64,000 nt of DNA from contig NZ_JAGJRS010000015.1 in assembly GCF_017837635.1 (NCBI RefSeq), positions 30,920-94,919 of the forward strand, read 5' to 3'. Of this stretch, positions 21,095-29,658 are shown in pieces. The DNA is from Frateuria flava. Its GTDB lineage: Bacteria > Pseudomonadota > Gammaproteobacteria > Xanthomonadales > Rhodanobacteraceae. The notes beneath the pieces were generated by a model. The model was not told where the DNA came from. It saw only the letters and a program-made list of their open reading frames with translations, and did no database searches. Position 1 is the first letter of the stretch, and the number at the start of each line of letters is the position of its first letter. A program made the position numbers and the translations under genes.

Positions 21095-21346
21095 TCAGAC
21101 CGTGGAGCAGGGCGACTCGCGCGCGGGCGGCGCAGGCGCCAGCAGGCCGTCGACCAGCGCGCCTGCGCGCTCGCGCAGCAGCAGGCCGAGCAGCTCCAGG
21201 TCGTTGAGCAACTGCACCGGCTCATGAGCGCGTGCCGAGCGCAGGCAGGCTTTCAGCCATTCGCTCGTGCCCGGCTGGGCCAACAGCCAATCGATGCGCT
21301 TGTCGGCTTGGGCAAGGCGTTCCTGCGGGGTCAAACGTCCAGACAT
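21095..21346 (-). CDS. Small hypothetical protein
   Basis: An 83-residue, mostly helical protein (SGRLTPQERLAQADKRIDWLLAQPG, then LLNDLELLGLLLRERAGALVDG). I recognise no domain. It starts 30 bases after the stop of the DUF6671 gene and shares its strand, so it is probably the last gene of the dabB-dabA-sua5-DUF6671 run. The ATG at 21344-21346 gives a protein with normal composition; the open frame upstream of it is a shadow of the DUF6671 gene. Confidence 0.5.
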   Translation of the reverse strand: MSGRLTPQERLAQADKRIDWLLAQPGTSEWLKACLRSARAHEPVQLLNDLELLGLLLRERAGALVDGLLAPAPPARESPCSTV

Positions 21347-21375
21347 GCGTTGGGCTCCTCGCACCCGTGGGTGCC

Positions 21376-22254
21376 TCAGGGGTTGCACAGATCGCAGCGC
21401 GCGGGGTCCGCGCTGGGCGGAGTGACCGCCCGCTCGATCCGGTAAGCGCACCCGGCGCAGGTGACCACCTCGGTCACGGTCATCGCGGTCGGCGAGCCGC
21501 ATGCTGCGCAGGGCAGCCCCGGCACGCGCTCGCTCACGACAAAGCCGGGGCGTGCGCAGCGCGGGCAACATGAGCGATAGCGACGCAGCAGGTCGACGGT
21601 GGCGCGGCGAATGGCGCGCATGCGGGTGGGGTTGCGGTGCGCGCGCATGTCCGCTTCCACATGGGCGGCGCCACAGCGCGCGATGGCCTCGGCCACCGCG
21701 GCTTGCAGCTCCAGGACCGTGGCGATGTTCTTGCGCAGCAGTCGCGCAGGCGCCGGCTGGCCATCGGTGCTACCCATCACGATGAGGCCGTGGGAGGGGA
21801 AGCCGATGCGCGCGGCGAAGGCTTCCGCGGCCTCCATCGACTGGACCTGCGCGTGGGCGAAGTTGGTGCGCGGGGTGAGGTGGTAACCGGTCAGCTCCAG
21901 CCCGTCGCGTCGATCCACCAGCATCACCAGCTCGCCGTCGACCGGCAGGAACGGCACCTGCGGGTGCGGCCCGAAGCTGCCTTCGCTGGCCAGCCCGAAC
22001 CGCGCCTGCGGCATGCGCTCGAACGCCGCGGCGATCTTGGCGCGAGCCGCGTACTCGGGTGTGCCGATGCGCGGGATCTCGCGGCTGAAGGTGCCGAAGC
22101 GGTCGGTGTCCAGCCCGGCGGGAACCTGCACCGCCAGGCCGAGCATGCGCTGCAGCAGCGGCGCGATCGCCCGCTCCTTACCGTGCATGGTGGCGAGTAC
22201 CGCCGGGACCGGATCAGCCATCGGCGCCGGCGCCCTGGGCGCCCCGTTGGGCAT
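21376..22254 (-). CDS. DUF6671-like zinc-ribbon protein
   Basis: A 292-residue cytosolic protein. The N-terminal part begins VPAVLATMHGKERAIAPLLQ and has DTDRFGTFSREIPR and ARIGFPSHGLIVMGS. The C-terminal 70 residues carry four CxxC pairs (CPRC, CAAC, CAGC, CDLC), which look like two zinc ribbons. The layout matches proteins grouped as DUF6671, whose function is unknown. It lies 54 bases downstream of sua5 on the same strand. An internal ATG at 22219-22221 (MADPVP) is an alternative start closer to the conserved region. Confidence 0.65.
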   Translation of the reverse strand: MPNGAPRAPAPMADPVPAVLATMHGKERAIAPLLQRMLGLAVQVPAGLDTDRFGTFSREIPRIGTPEYAARAKIAAAFERMPQARFGLASEGSFGPHPQVPFLPVDGELVMLVDRRDGLELTGYHLTPRTNFAHAQVQSMEAAEAFAARIGFPSHGLIVMGSTDGQPAPARLLRKNIATVLELQAAVAEAIARCGAAHVEADMRAHRNPTRMRAIRRATVDLLRRYRSCCPRCARPGFVVSERVPGLPCAACGSPTAMTVTEVVTCAGCAYRIERAVTPPSADPARCDLCNP

Positions 22255-22308
22255 CGCCGCCGACCGACGGGTAACGCGCGGAGGCGGAACCGCATGCGGC
22301 CCGGATCG

Positions 22309-23322
22309 TCATGGCAGCCGGTCGCCCAGGCCGGCGGCCCGCCACAGGCGGTCGCGCAGGGCGTGGCCGAGCCCCTGGTCGGGCGGGGGCGCCGCGATCA
22401 GCACGTCCAGGCGCAGCCGGTCCGCCTCGCGCAGCCGCGCGTACAGTTGCCGCGCCTGCTCATCGGGGGCGCCACCGAGCGCCAGCCAGTGCACCTGCGC
22501 CGGCCACGCCGGCTCGCGTACCGCCGACAGCACGCCGACGCGGGCCTGCCGCGCCAGCCAGCGGTGGACCTCCGCGCCGACCTGGTCCTGCGGCAGCAGC
22601 ACCACGGTCGCCCGGGGCGCGTAATGGACGTTCATGCGGCCAGGCGCACGGGGCGTCGGGCCGGCGACCGGAACGAGCGCCTGGCCGGTGACCTGTCGCA
22701 GTTCCGCTTCGCCGATCAGGCCCGGCCGCAGGATGCGTACGCCGCCGGTCGAGACGTCCACGATGGTCGACTCGATGCCGACCTGGCACGGTCCGCCGTC
22801 GAGCAGCACGGCGACCGCATCGCCCAGCTCGTCCCGCACGTCGCGCGCGGTGGTCGGGCTGATCTTCTTGTGCCGGTTGGCCGAGGGTGCCGCGATGCCG
22901 CCATCGAAGGCCTCGAGCACCGCCAGCGCCAGCGGATGGGCCGGCACCCGCAGCGCGACCGTATCCAGCCCGCCGGTCACCGCATCCAGCACGCCGGGCG
23001 CGCGCGGCAGCACCAGCGTGAGCGGGCCGGGCCAGAACGCCTCGGCCAGCCGCCACGCGACGTCCGGCACGCGGGCGGCCCACTGCGGCAACTGGTCGGC
23101 GCGGTGCAGGTGCACGATCAGTGGATGGTCGGCCGGGCGATCCTTGGCGGCGAAGATCCGCGCCACCGCCGCGGGATTGCCGGCGTCGGCGCCAAGCCCG
23201 TAGACGGTCTCGGTGGGCAGGCCGATCAGCAGGCCCCGGCGCAGCGCCGCCACCGCCGCGTCGACGGTGGCCGGGGGCGCGCCGGATGCAGGGCCCGCAG
23301 CGTCGGACGACGCCGTACTCAT
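22309..23322 (-). CDS. L-threonylcarbamoyladenylate synthase, long Sua5 type
   Basis: This enzyme makes threonylcarbamoyl-AMP from L-threonine, bicarbonate and ATP for the universal tRNA modification t6A37. The 337-residue product has the YrdC core (LLIGLPTETVYGLGADAGNP, AKDRPADHPLIVHL, SANRHKKISPT, VGIESTIVDVS, ILRPGLI). It also has the C-terminal Sua5 domain joined by RAPGRMNVHYAPRA. Its ATG overlaps the stop of dabA by four bases (ATGA), so it is translationally coupled to an inorganic-carbon transporter gene. It would be interesting to know whether a short TsaC exists elsewhere in the genome. Confidence 0.92.
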   Translation of the reverse strand: MSTASSDAAGPASGAPPATVDAAVAALRRGLLIGLPTETVYGLGADAGNPAAVARIFAAKDRPADHPLIVHLHRADQLPQWAARVPDVAWRLAEAFWPGPLTLVLPRAPGVLDAVTGGLDTVALRVPAHPLALAVLEAFDGGIAAPSANRHKKISPTTARDVRDELGDAVAVLLDGGPCQVGIESTIVDVSTGGVRILRPGLIGEAELRQVTGQALVPVAGPTPRAPGRMNVHYAPRATVVLLPQDQVGAEVHRWLARQARVGVLSAVREPAWPAQVHWLALGGAPDEQARQLYARLREADRLRLDVLIAAPPPDQGLGHALRDRLWRAAGLGDRLP

Positions 23323-25820
23323 GCCGCCGTTTCCCACTGCAGGTTGCCACGGTAGCGCTGCAGCGATCCGGGGCCCTCGTCCATGGCGAACAGGTGGATC
23401 CAGCCATGGTCGACCAGGTGGCGCACCGGCTCGTGCCGGGCAAGGATCGTGTTGATCGCATCGAGCGGCGCGTCGATCACCACCGACAGGCGCAACGGTT
23501 CGTGCTGCAGGCGCTCGCCATCGTGCAGCGACTGCCACGGCAGGCCGCCGCGCAGGTCGCCGCCGTTGCCCTCGATCACGCCGAGCCGGCCGACCACGTT
23601 GTGCAGAACCTTGTTGCCGCAGCCGAACACGCGGTTGTCGACCACCGAACCGTAGTACTGCAGGTTGATCCAGGCGCCGACCACCATCGGTGCGGTCATG
23701 ATCGACTCCAGCACGGCGAAACCGTCGTCCTGGCGCCAGTCGTAGGAGTTGAGGAAGGCGCGTCCGCCCAGGTCCAGTCCGCGGGTGCGGCTGCGCGGGG
23801 CGATCACGTAGGCCGCGCAGCCGGCCAGTCCCAGTTCTGGCCGCACCTGGCTCCAGTCGGTGCTGCGGGCTGCCAGTGCGGCCGCCGCGGCAGGGGTCTG
23901 CGGCAGGCCCAGCGCGGCGGTGCGCTCCAGCCGGGTCCGCGCGCCGGCCGCGGCAAGCCATGCATCCAGTTGGCGCAGTTCGGCGGCATGGCTGGCGGGC
24001 ACCTGCTCCGCGTCGAACACGGTCACCTGATCGGTGGTGGTGTCGTGCAGCGCGCCGACGAACCAGGTGTCGGACGGGATGGCGATGCCGCGCCCGGCCA
24101 GCGCCTCGCGCACTTGCGGATCGTTCAGCACTGCCGCGGCGATACGGGCGTTGGCCTGGCCCGGGTGACCGCCACAGGCCCCACAATTCAGGCCACTGGC
24201 GTGCGGGTTGTTGGTCGAGCTGGCGCCGTGGCCGACGAACAGCACCAGCCGGGTGAAGTCCTGGCGCAGCGACATCGCGCGCAACGCGCCCTCGGCCAGC
24301 CGGATCCGCGTTGGCAGGTCGATGCCGCTGGCGTGGCCGTCGATCGATTGCGGCGTGAGGTCCGGCGCCAGGCGCGCAAGCACGTCCGCTGCCAGTCCGC
24401 GGGTGCCCGGTTGTGGCTCGGGCCGGCCGAAGCCGAACGCGTGCGCGGCCAGCTTGCCGGCGTAGAGCCAGCCCATCGATTCGACGTAGCTGAAGGACGA
24501 CACCGCGGCGAGCTTGAACCAGCGCCAGGCGGAGCCGATCCGCAGCCGCACGCGGCGCAACGAGGCGATCGTGCGTGCCTGCGCCGGGCTTGCGCCGCGC
24601 ACGCTCTGCTGCACGGTGACCGCCGGTGCGATCAGCACGGGGCACTGGGCGCCGCCGCGGCTGCGACCCAGCGGCACGTATTCGATCGGCATGCCGAAGA
24701 AGCCGGCGACACCGAAGGTCTCCACCTCGTCCGCGACGCTTTCCAGCGCGCGGCGGAATACCTCCGAGCGCACATCGATGCAGAACGCGGCCTGCACTGC
24801 ACGCCGGCTCGCCGGACGGGCCGCCGGCACGCCGGCCAGGCGCACGCCGAACTGTCGCTGCCAGCCGATCTCGTAGGCCTCCTGCAGCAGCGCATCAATC
24901 GCCAGATCCGCCGGGTCGGCGGGCGCGGCACCGTAGTGTTCGCGTGCCTGCGCCCAGGCCTCCGCCACCGCCGGCCGGGCGGCGAAGACCTCCAGGATGG
25001 CGACCTCCCAGGCCAGCCGCACGGCCAGCAGCTCGAGCAATGTGGTGTCGCCACGCTGCTGCAGAGCGCTCTGCCAGCCCAGGTAGCGCGCATAGCCGGC
25101 CCAACCGCCCACGCTCATCAGCAGCCGGTGGAAGTAGTTGGCCAGGTCTGCTCCGTCGAGCTGCAGGCGGGCAGCGCCGGCCTGGATCATCGCCTCGGCG
25201 CTCGCCGGCAGCGTGCCGACGATGCGGCGGAAGCCCGCCAACCCCATGATCCCCGGTGTGCGGTCGACCATCGCCTCCTGCCGCCATGATGCGTACGGGC
25301 CCAGGTGTCGCGAAGGCGAGGGCCACAGCGCCTGGCCCTGGTCGAAGTAGCCGGCCGCCCAGGTCGCGATGCGCTCGCAGGCGAATGCCGTCCAGTCTCG
25401 GCCGGTCACCTGGCTGGCCGCGTCGACGGCGGTTGCCCACGGTGCGAGCTCCGGCGAGGTCGCCTCGCGTAGTGCGCGATGCAGCGATGGCACGTCGCGC
25501 GGGACTGCGCTGCTGCGCGGTGCGCGCCGCAGCGCGAGCGCCAGATCCGGCTCGCTGATCCGCCCCTGGGCGATCGCCTCGCGATAGAACGCGCGCGGCA
25601 TGGTCATGCGGGCACCGGCCGTCCCGGCCATCAGTGCGGCCGCCTCGGTAAAGCGCCGGTCGGTCAGGCCGAGAAACGGGTTGACCGCCACGAAGTTCGC
25701 CAGTGGCCACAGCGGCGCGATGCGCTGGCAAGCCTGCGTGGCGGCATCAAGCACGGCGCGGGGTGCGTGCCCGGAGGCCGGCGCGTCCGTGTCGTCGAGT
25801 TGCAGTGCAATGGCATTCAT
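23319..25820 (-). CDS. dabA: Inorganic carbon transporter subunit DabA (DUF2309)
   Basis: DabA is the carbonic-anhydrase-like cytoplasmic subunit of the DAB complex, which accumulates bicarbonate when energised by DabB. The 833-residue product keeps all four expected zinc/active-site residues: Cys347 and Asp349 in FCIDVRSE, His531 in FVGHGASSTNNPH, and Cys546 in LNCGACGGHP. The 15-residue spacing of the last two matches the Halothiobacillus DabA. It starts 9 bases after dabB and overlaps sua5 by four bases. The ATG at 25820 (MNAIALQLDD) is the only plausible start. Confidence 0.94.
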   Translation of the reverse strand: MNAIALQLDDTDAPASGHAPRAVLDAATQACQRIAPLWPLANFVAVNPFLGLTDRRFTEAAALMAGTAGARMTMPRAFYREAIAQGRISEPDLALALRRAPRSSAVPRDVPSLHRALREATSPELAPWATAVDAASQVTGRDWTAFACERIATWAAGYFDQGQALWPSPSRHLGPYASWRQEAMVDRTPGIMGLAGFRRIVGTLPASAEAMIQAGAARLQLDGADLANYFHRLLMSVGGWAGYARYLGWQSALQQRGDTTLLELLAVRLAWEVAILEVFAARPAVAEAWAQAREHYGAAPADPADLAIDALLQEAYEIGWQRQFGVRLAGVPAARPASRRAVQAAFCIDVRSEVFRRALESVADEVETFGVAGFFGMPIEYVPLGRSRGGAQCPVLIAPAVTVQQSVRGASPAQARTIASLRRVRLRIGSAWRWFKLAAVSSFSYVESMGWLYAGKLAAHAFGFGRPEPQPGTRGLAADVLARLAPDLTPQSIDGHASGIDLPTRIRLAEGALRAMSLRQDFTRLVLFVGHGASSTNNPHASGLNCGACGGHPGQANARIAAAVLNDPQVREALAGRGIAIPSDTWFVGALHDTTTDQVTVFDAEQVPASHAAELRQLDAWLAAAGARTRLERTAALGLPQTPAAAAALAARSTDWSQVRPELGLAGCAAYVIAPRSRTRGLDLGGRAFLNSYDWRQDDGFAVLESIMTAPMVVGAWINLQYYGSVVDNRVFGCGNKVLHNVVGRLGVIEGNGGDLRGGLPWQSLHDGERLQHEPLRLSVVIDAPLDAINTILARHEPVRHLVDHGWIHLFAMDEGPGSLQRYRGNLQWETAA

Positions 25821-25829
25821 CGGGCGGCC

Positions 25830-27416
25830 TCAGGCGGCAGGGGTGGGGTGACGGGCGGGCGCGCGGCGGCGCAGCGCACCGACCAGCCGGTTGGCCCAGG
25901 CGTTGACGTACAGCCCGTTGGCCAGGTGCACGCGGGCGATGCGCCAGGCCGGTCGCTGCATCCAGCGCGGCGCCAGTGCCTGCAGCAGGCTCACCAGCGC
26001 AAACGAGGCGACCGCCAGCCCCATCACCCAGCGGCCGGTCCGATCCGGCGCGGGGATCGGCGGCAGGGTGGCTGCGGTCAGGCCCACGGCCGCGCGCTCC
26101 AGGGCGAAATAGGCAACCGTGGTGAAGCCCGCCAGCAGCAGCGTGCGCAGCACCAGCCGTGCGTCCGTGGCGCCCTGCCAGGCGGGCGCCAGCAGCAGGC
26201 TGGTGCCCATCACCAGGATCGCCCCCAGGCTCAGCACCGCCGGCTGCGGATGGGCGAACACCCCGAACAGCCATCCGGTGCCGACGTAGATCGCCAGCGC
26301 CAGCACCAGGCTGATCACCGCCGAGCGCAGCCGCGGCCGATGCGGCATCGGCACGGCGCTGGTCTCGATCACGCTGCCGGAGGACAGGAACGCGTGCGCC
26401 TTGTACAGCGAGTGGGCGAGCAGGTGCAGCAACGCGATGGCGAAGGCACCCAGCCCGCACTGCAGCGTCATGAAGCCCATCTGCGCCACGGTCGACCACG
26501 CCAGCGCGCCCTTGACCGTGGTCTGGGTCAGCATCACCACGCCGCCGAACAAGGCGGTGAAGCCACCGACCAGCGCGATGAAGTGCAGCGAGGGCATCGA
26601 CAGCAGCATGACGTCGGCGAAGCGGATCATCAGGAAGCCGCCGGCGTTGATGATCCCGGCGTGCAGCAGCGCCGAGACCGGCGTGGGCGTGTCCATCACT
26701 TCAGGCAGCCAGCCGTGCGCCGGGAACTGCGCCGACTTCATCAGTGCCGCCAGGCCGAGCAGCGCCACCAGCCAGGTCGTCGCCGCCCCCGTCGCCGCCG
26801 CCGGCAGGGCGTGCGCGCGGCCCAGGATGGTGGCGATGTCCGTGCTGCCGAAAAGGTGCACCAGCAACACCGCGGCGCTGACCAGGCACACATCGCCCAG
26901 TCGGGCGGCGATGAACTTCTTGCGAGCGGCGATGCGCGCGGCGGGACGGTCGCGGTAGAACAACAGCATGCCGTGCAAGGACAGGCTGGTGGCGCTCCAC
27001 GCCACCACCAGCTGGGCCAGGTTGCCGGCCAGCACCAGCAGCATCACGGCCGCCAGCGTGCGGCACAGGCCGCGGAGGAATTCGGCCTGGCGCGGGTCGC
27101 CATCGAGGTAGTTGCGGCTGTATTGCACGACGATCACGCCGACGAAGGCGACCAGCAGGAACATGGAGCAGCTGATCGCGTCCAGGCGTACCGACAGGCC
27201 GATGCCGGCGACGCCCAGCAGCGGGCTGGTCGTGGCGCCCTGCACCGCGGTGCCGACCGCCGCCAGCACTGCCCACAGCAAGCCCGACCCGCTCGCCAGC
27301 CGGCTGGCGGCCAGCGCCTGCGTGACCGGCCGGCCACCGTTACGCACGGGTAGCCGCCATGCGAGCAGCAGGCCCGCAGGAGCGAGCAGCGCCAGGGTCG
27401 CAAGGAAGGGGGGCAT
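25830..27416 (-). CDS. dabB: Inorganic carbon transporter membrane subunit DabB
   Basis: A 528-residue polytopic membrane protein homologous to the proton-pumping NuoL/MrpA subunits. It has GVAGIGLSVRLDAISCSMFLLVAFVG-like opening helices, KSAQFPAHGWLPEVMDTPTPVSALLHAG (the conserved Lys/His proton path), and LLHLLAHSLYKAHAFLSSGS. It passes cations to energise DabA. The ATG at 27416 has GGAG seven bases upstream and was chosen over an upstream TTG. It heads dabB-dabA-sua5, with a divergent LysR gene 99 bases away. Confidence 0.93.
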   Translation of the reverse strand: MPPFLATLALLAPAGLLLAWRLPVRNGGRPVTQALAASRLASGSGLLWAVLAAVGTAVQGATTSPLLGVAGIGLSVRLDAISCSMFLLVAFVGVIVVQYSRNYLDGDPRQAEFLRGLCRTLAAVMLLVLAGNLAQLVVAWSATSLSLHGMLLFYRDRPAARIAARKKFIAARLGDVCLVSAAVLLVHLFGSTDIATILGRAHALPAAATGAATTWLVALLGLAALMKSAQFPAHGWLPEVMDTPTPVSALLHAGIINAGGFLMIRFADVMLLSMPSLHFIALVGGFTALFGGVVMLTQTTVKGALAWSTVAQMGFMTLQCGLGAFAIALLHLLAHSLYKAHAFLSSGSVIETSAVPMPHRPRLRSAVISLVLALAIYVGTGWLFGVFAHPQPAVLSLGAILVMGTSLLLAPAWQGATDARLVLRTLLLAGFTTVAYFALERAAVGLTAATLPPIPAPDRTGRWVMGLAVASFALVSLLQALAPRWMQRPAWRIARVHLANGLYVNAWANRLVGALRRRAPARHPTPAA

Positions 27417-27466
27417 CGAGTTCTCCGCGGCTGTCAAAACGGCGCGAAGGCTACGCCACGCGGATC

Positions 27467-27505
27467 ATTCTATAAAATATAATTAAACGAATTTATCGAT
27501 ATACA
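27467..27505. promoter_or_regulatory. AT-rich divergent control region with LysR-type site
   Basis: In otherwise GC-rich DNA, about 40 bases between dabB and the LysR gene are nearly all A/T. A T-N11-A box with dyad TAAA-CGAA-TTTA spans 27483-27495, the usual layout of a LysR operator. Divergent promoters for dabB and the regulator gene are expected here; I cannot fix the -10 and -35 boxes. Confidence 0.55.
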
Positions 27506-27515
27506 GAGTAGAACG

Positions 27516-28412
27516 ATGGCGCCATTGAACTACAACCACCTGCGCTACTTCTGGGAAGTCGCCCGCGAGGGCAACCTCACCCGTACCGCCGAAAAGCTGC
27601 TGGTCTCGCAGTCGGCCCTGTCGATCCAGATCCGCAAGCTGGAGACGCAGCTGGGCCACGACCTGTTCGAGCGCAGCGGCAGGCAGTTGCTGCTGACCGA
27701 GGCCGGGCAGATCGCCTTCGACCATGCCGAAGCGATCTTCGCCGGCGGCGCCGAGCTGCTGGCCACGCTCAGGCATCGCCCGGACGAGCATCGATCGATC
27801 CTGCGCGTCGGCGCCCTGGCGACCCTCTCGCGCAACTTCCAGATCGGCTTCCTGCGCCCGCTGCTGGCGCGGGCGGACGTGGAGGTGATCGTGCGCTCGG
27901 GGACCACCGCGTTCCTGCTGCAGGGCCTGGAGGCGCACCGGCTGGACGTGGTCCTGGTCAACGTCGCGCCTCCGCGCGACGCGGCCACCTCGTGGGTGGC
28001 GCACGAGATCGCCGAGCAGCCGGTCAGCCTGATCGGTACGCCCGCGCGCATCGGCAAGGGCGACACGCTTGCCGGCCTGCTTGCCAGTCAGCCGCTGGTG
28101 CTGCCGACGATGGAGAGCAGCGTGCGGGTCGGCTTCGAGGCGCTGGTCGATCGGCTCGGGGTGCAGGTGCGGGTGGCCGCCGAAGTGGACGACATGGCGA
28201 TGATGCGACTGCTGGCGCGCGAGGACATCGGCCTGGCGGTGGTCCCGCCGATCGTGGTCAAGGACGAGCTGGCCAGTGGCCGGCTGGTCGAGGCCCGGCA
28301 ACTGCCCCAGCTGAGCGAGACCTTCTTCGCCGTGACCATGAAGCGGCGCTTTCCCAATCCGCTGCTGCGCGAGCTGATCGGCCCGCGCACTGCGTTCGAG
28401 TTGACCGAGTAG
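27516..28412 (+). CDS. LysR-family regulator, probable controller of dabBA
   Basis: A 298-residue LysR protein: N-terminal winged HTH (NHLRYFWEVAREGNLTRTAEKLLVSQSALSIQIRKLE) and an effector-binding domain. NhaR-like features include the opening MAPLNYNHLRYFW. It is transcribed divergently from dabB. LysR genes frequently flank dab operons, so control by inorganic carbon supply is the natural hypothesis; nothing in the sequence names the ligand. Ends are intact and the length is normal. Confidence 0.9.
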   Translation: MAPLNYNHLRYFWEVAREGNLTRTAEKLLVSQSALSIQIRKLETQLGHDLFERSGRQLLLTEAGQIAFDHAEAIFAGGAELLATLRHRPDEHRSILRVGALATLSRNFQIGFLRPLLARADVEVIVRSGTTAFLLQGLEAHRLDVVLVNVAPPRDAATSWVAHEIAEQPVSLIGTPARIGKGDTLAGLLASQPLVLPTMESSVRVGFEALVDRLGVQVRVAAEVDDMAMMRLLAREDIGLAVVPPIVVKDELASGRLVEARQLPQLSETFFAVTMKRRFPNPLLRELIGPRTAFELTE

Positions 28413-28446
28413 ACAGGGGCTACGGGGGCAGCTCCGTGCCACCTTT

Positions 28447-28505
28447 GTAGGAGCGCCCTTGGGCGCGACCGGGTGGCCGGTGGCCGCGCCCAGGGGCGCT
28501 CCTAC
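28447..28505. repeat. GTAGGAGC-type REP pair
   Basis: GTAGGAGCGCCC-TTGGGCGC and the inverted GCGCCCAGGGGCGCTCCTAC flank a 20-base core in the convergent gap between the LysR gene and a GNAT gene. A related copy lies at 40817-40886. Confidence 0.75.
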
Positions 28506-28563
28506 AGGAAGCATGGATCAGAGGGCGGCGGAGCAGGAACCGGGCGGGCGCCTTGCGGGGCGC

Positions 28564-29130
28564 TCAGGTATCAGTCCACGGGGCGAGCTGCCCGGATCGG
28601 TGCAGCTGCGCAAAGGGCACCACCGGGGCCGGTGGCACAGCCGGTGCCTGCAGGGTCTTCTGCCAGACGCCGACGTCCCACCAGCGGCCGAGCTTGTAGC
28701 CGCTCTGCCGCCACACCCCGGCGGGCTCGAAACCCATTGCCTCGTGCAGACGCACGCTCGGTTCGCCGGGCAGGGTGATCACTCCGACCGCCTGGTTGAT
28801 GCCCTGCAGGCGCATCACCTCCAGCAGCACGCCGTACAGGCGCCGGGCCAGCCCCGCACGCTGGGCGTCGGCGCGCACGTAGATCGAGGTCTCGGCGATC
28901 CAGTCGTAGGCGGCGCGCTCGCGGAAGCGGCTGGCATAGGCGTAGGCGAGGATCTCGCCCTCGTGCTCCCAGACCAGCCACGGGTAGTGGTCCAGCCGCG
29001 CGGCAATGCGTTCGGCCATCGCCGGCACGCCGGGCAGGGCAGTTTCGAAAGTGGCCACGCCGTGGGTCACCGACGGTGCATAGATGGCGTGGATTGCCGC
29101 AGCGTCCTCGGCCCGGGCGACGCGGATCAT
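28564..29130 (-). CDS. GNAT acetyltransferase, phosphinothricin acetyltransferase-like
   Basis: A 188-residue GNAT enzyme resembling the Pat/MddA group, which N-acetylates phosphinothricin, methionine sulfoximine or related small amines. Features: IRVARAEDAAAIHAIYAPSV at the N-terminus, AETSIYVRADAQRAGLARRLYG (acetyl-CoA loop QRAGLA), and the C-terminal GFEPAGVWRQSGYKLGRWWDVGVWQKTL. The ATG at 29128-29130 starts the domain directly. It follows another GNAT gene by five bases on the same strand. The substrate is uncertain. Confidence 0.82.
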   Translation of the reverse strand: MIRVARAEDAAAIHAIYAPSVTHGVATFETALPGVPAMAERIAARLDHYPWLVWEHEGEILAYAYASRFRERAAYDWIAETSIYVRADAQRAGLARRLYGVLLEVMRLQGINQAVGVITLPGEPSVRLHEAMGFEPAGVWRQSGYKLGRWWDVGVWQKTLQAPAVPPAPVVPFAQLHRSGQLAPWTDT

Positions 29131-29135
29131 CGACT

Positions 29136-29624
29136 TCAGAGCTCGCGCAGGTAGAAGCGGTCGCAGCCGTGGTGGCCGGTGCCGCCCATCGCCTGGCAGA
29201 TCGGCGCGAAGCCGCTGCGCCGGTAGAGCGCCTGTGCCGCATCCATGCCGGTCAGGGTTTCGAGGTAGCAACGGCGGTAGCCCAGTGCGCGTGCCGCGTC
29301 GAGACAGCGCTCCATCATGGCCGTGCCGGCGCCGATGCCGCGCGCCTGCGGCAGGAAGTACATCTTGCGCAGTTCGCAAACGTCCGGCTCGCCGCCGTCC
29401 AGCGGCGCCACGCCGGCGCCGCCGATCACCACGCCCTCGCGCTCCACCACGAAGTAGGCCCGGCCTGGCTGCGCGTAGGCTTCGGCCATGTGGTCGACTT
29501 CCATATCGTGGATCGCAAAGCCGGGGCCGTCGGCGCCGAATTCGGGCATCACCTTGCGGATGATGGCGGCCACGGTGGCGTCGTCGCGCGGTTCGATGGG
29601 GCGGATCAGAAAGTTGGCGGTCAT
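29136..29624 (-). CDS. GNAT acetyltransferase
   Basis: A 162-residue GNAT enzyme. Visible landmarks are NFLIRPIEPRDDATVAAIIR, CELRKMYFLPQARGIGAGTAMM (acetyl-CoA loop QARGIGAG), RRCYLETLTGMDAAQALY and the ending CDRFYLREL. It belongs to a group often annotated as generic N-acetyltransferase; substrate unknown. It lies 34 bases after the HMG-CoA lyase gene and five bases before a second GNAT gene, so the three may be cotranscribed. An in-frame ATG 18 bases upstream is possible. Confidence 0.82.
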   Translation of the reverse strand: MTANFLIRPIEPRDDATVAAIIRKVMPEFGADGPGFAIHDMEVDHMAEAYAQPGRAYFVVEREGVVIGGAGVAPLDGGEPDVCELRKMYFLPQARGIGAGTAMMERCLDAARALGYRRCYLETLTGMDAAQALYRRSGFAPICQAMGGTGHHGCDRFYLREL

Positions 29625-29658
29625 CGGACGGGGATCTTGCATGGCAGGAAAACAGGGT

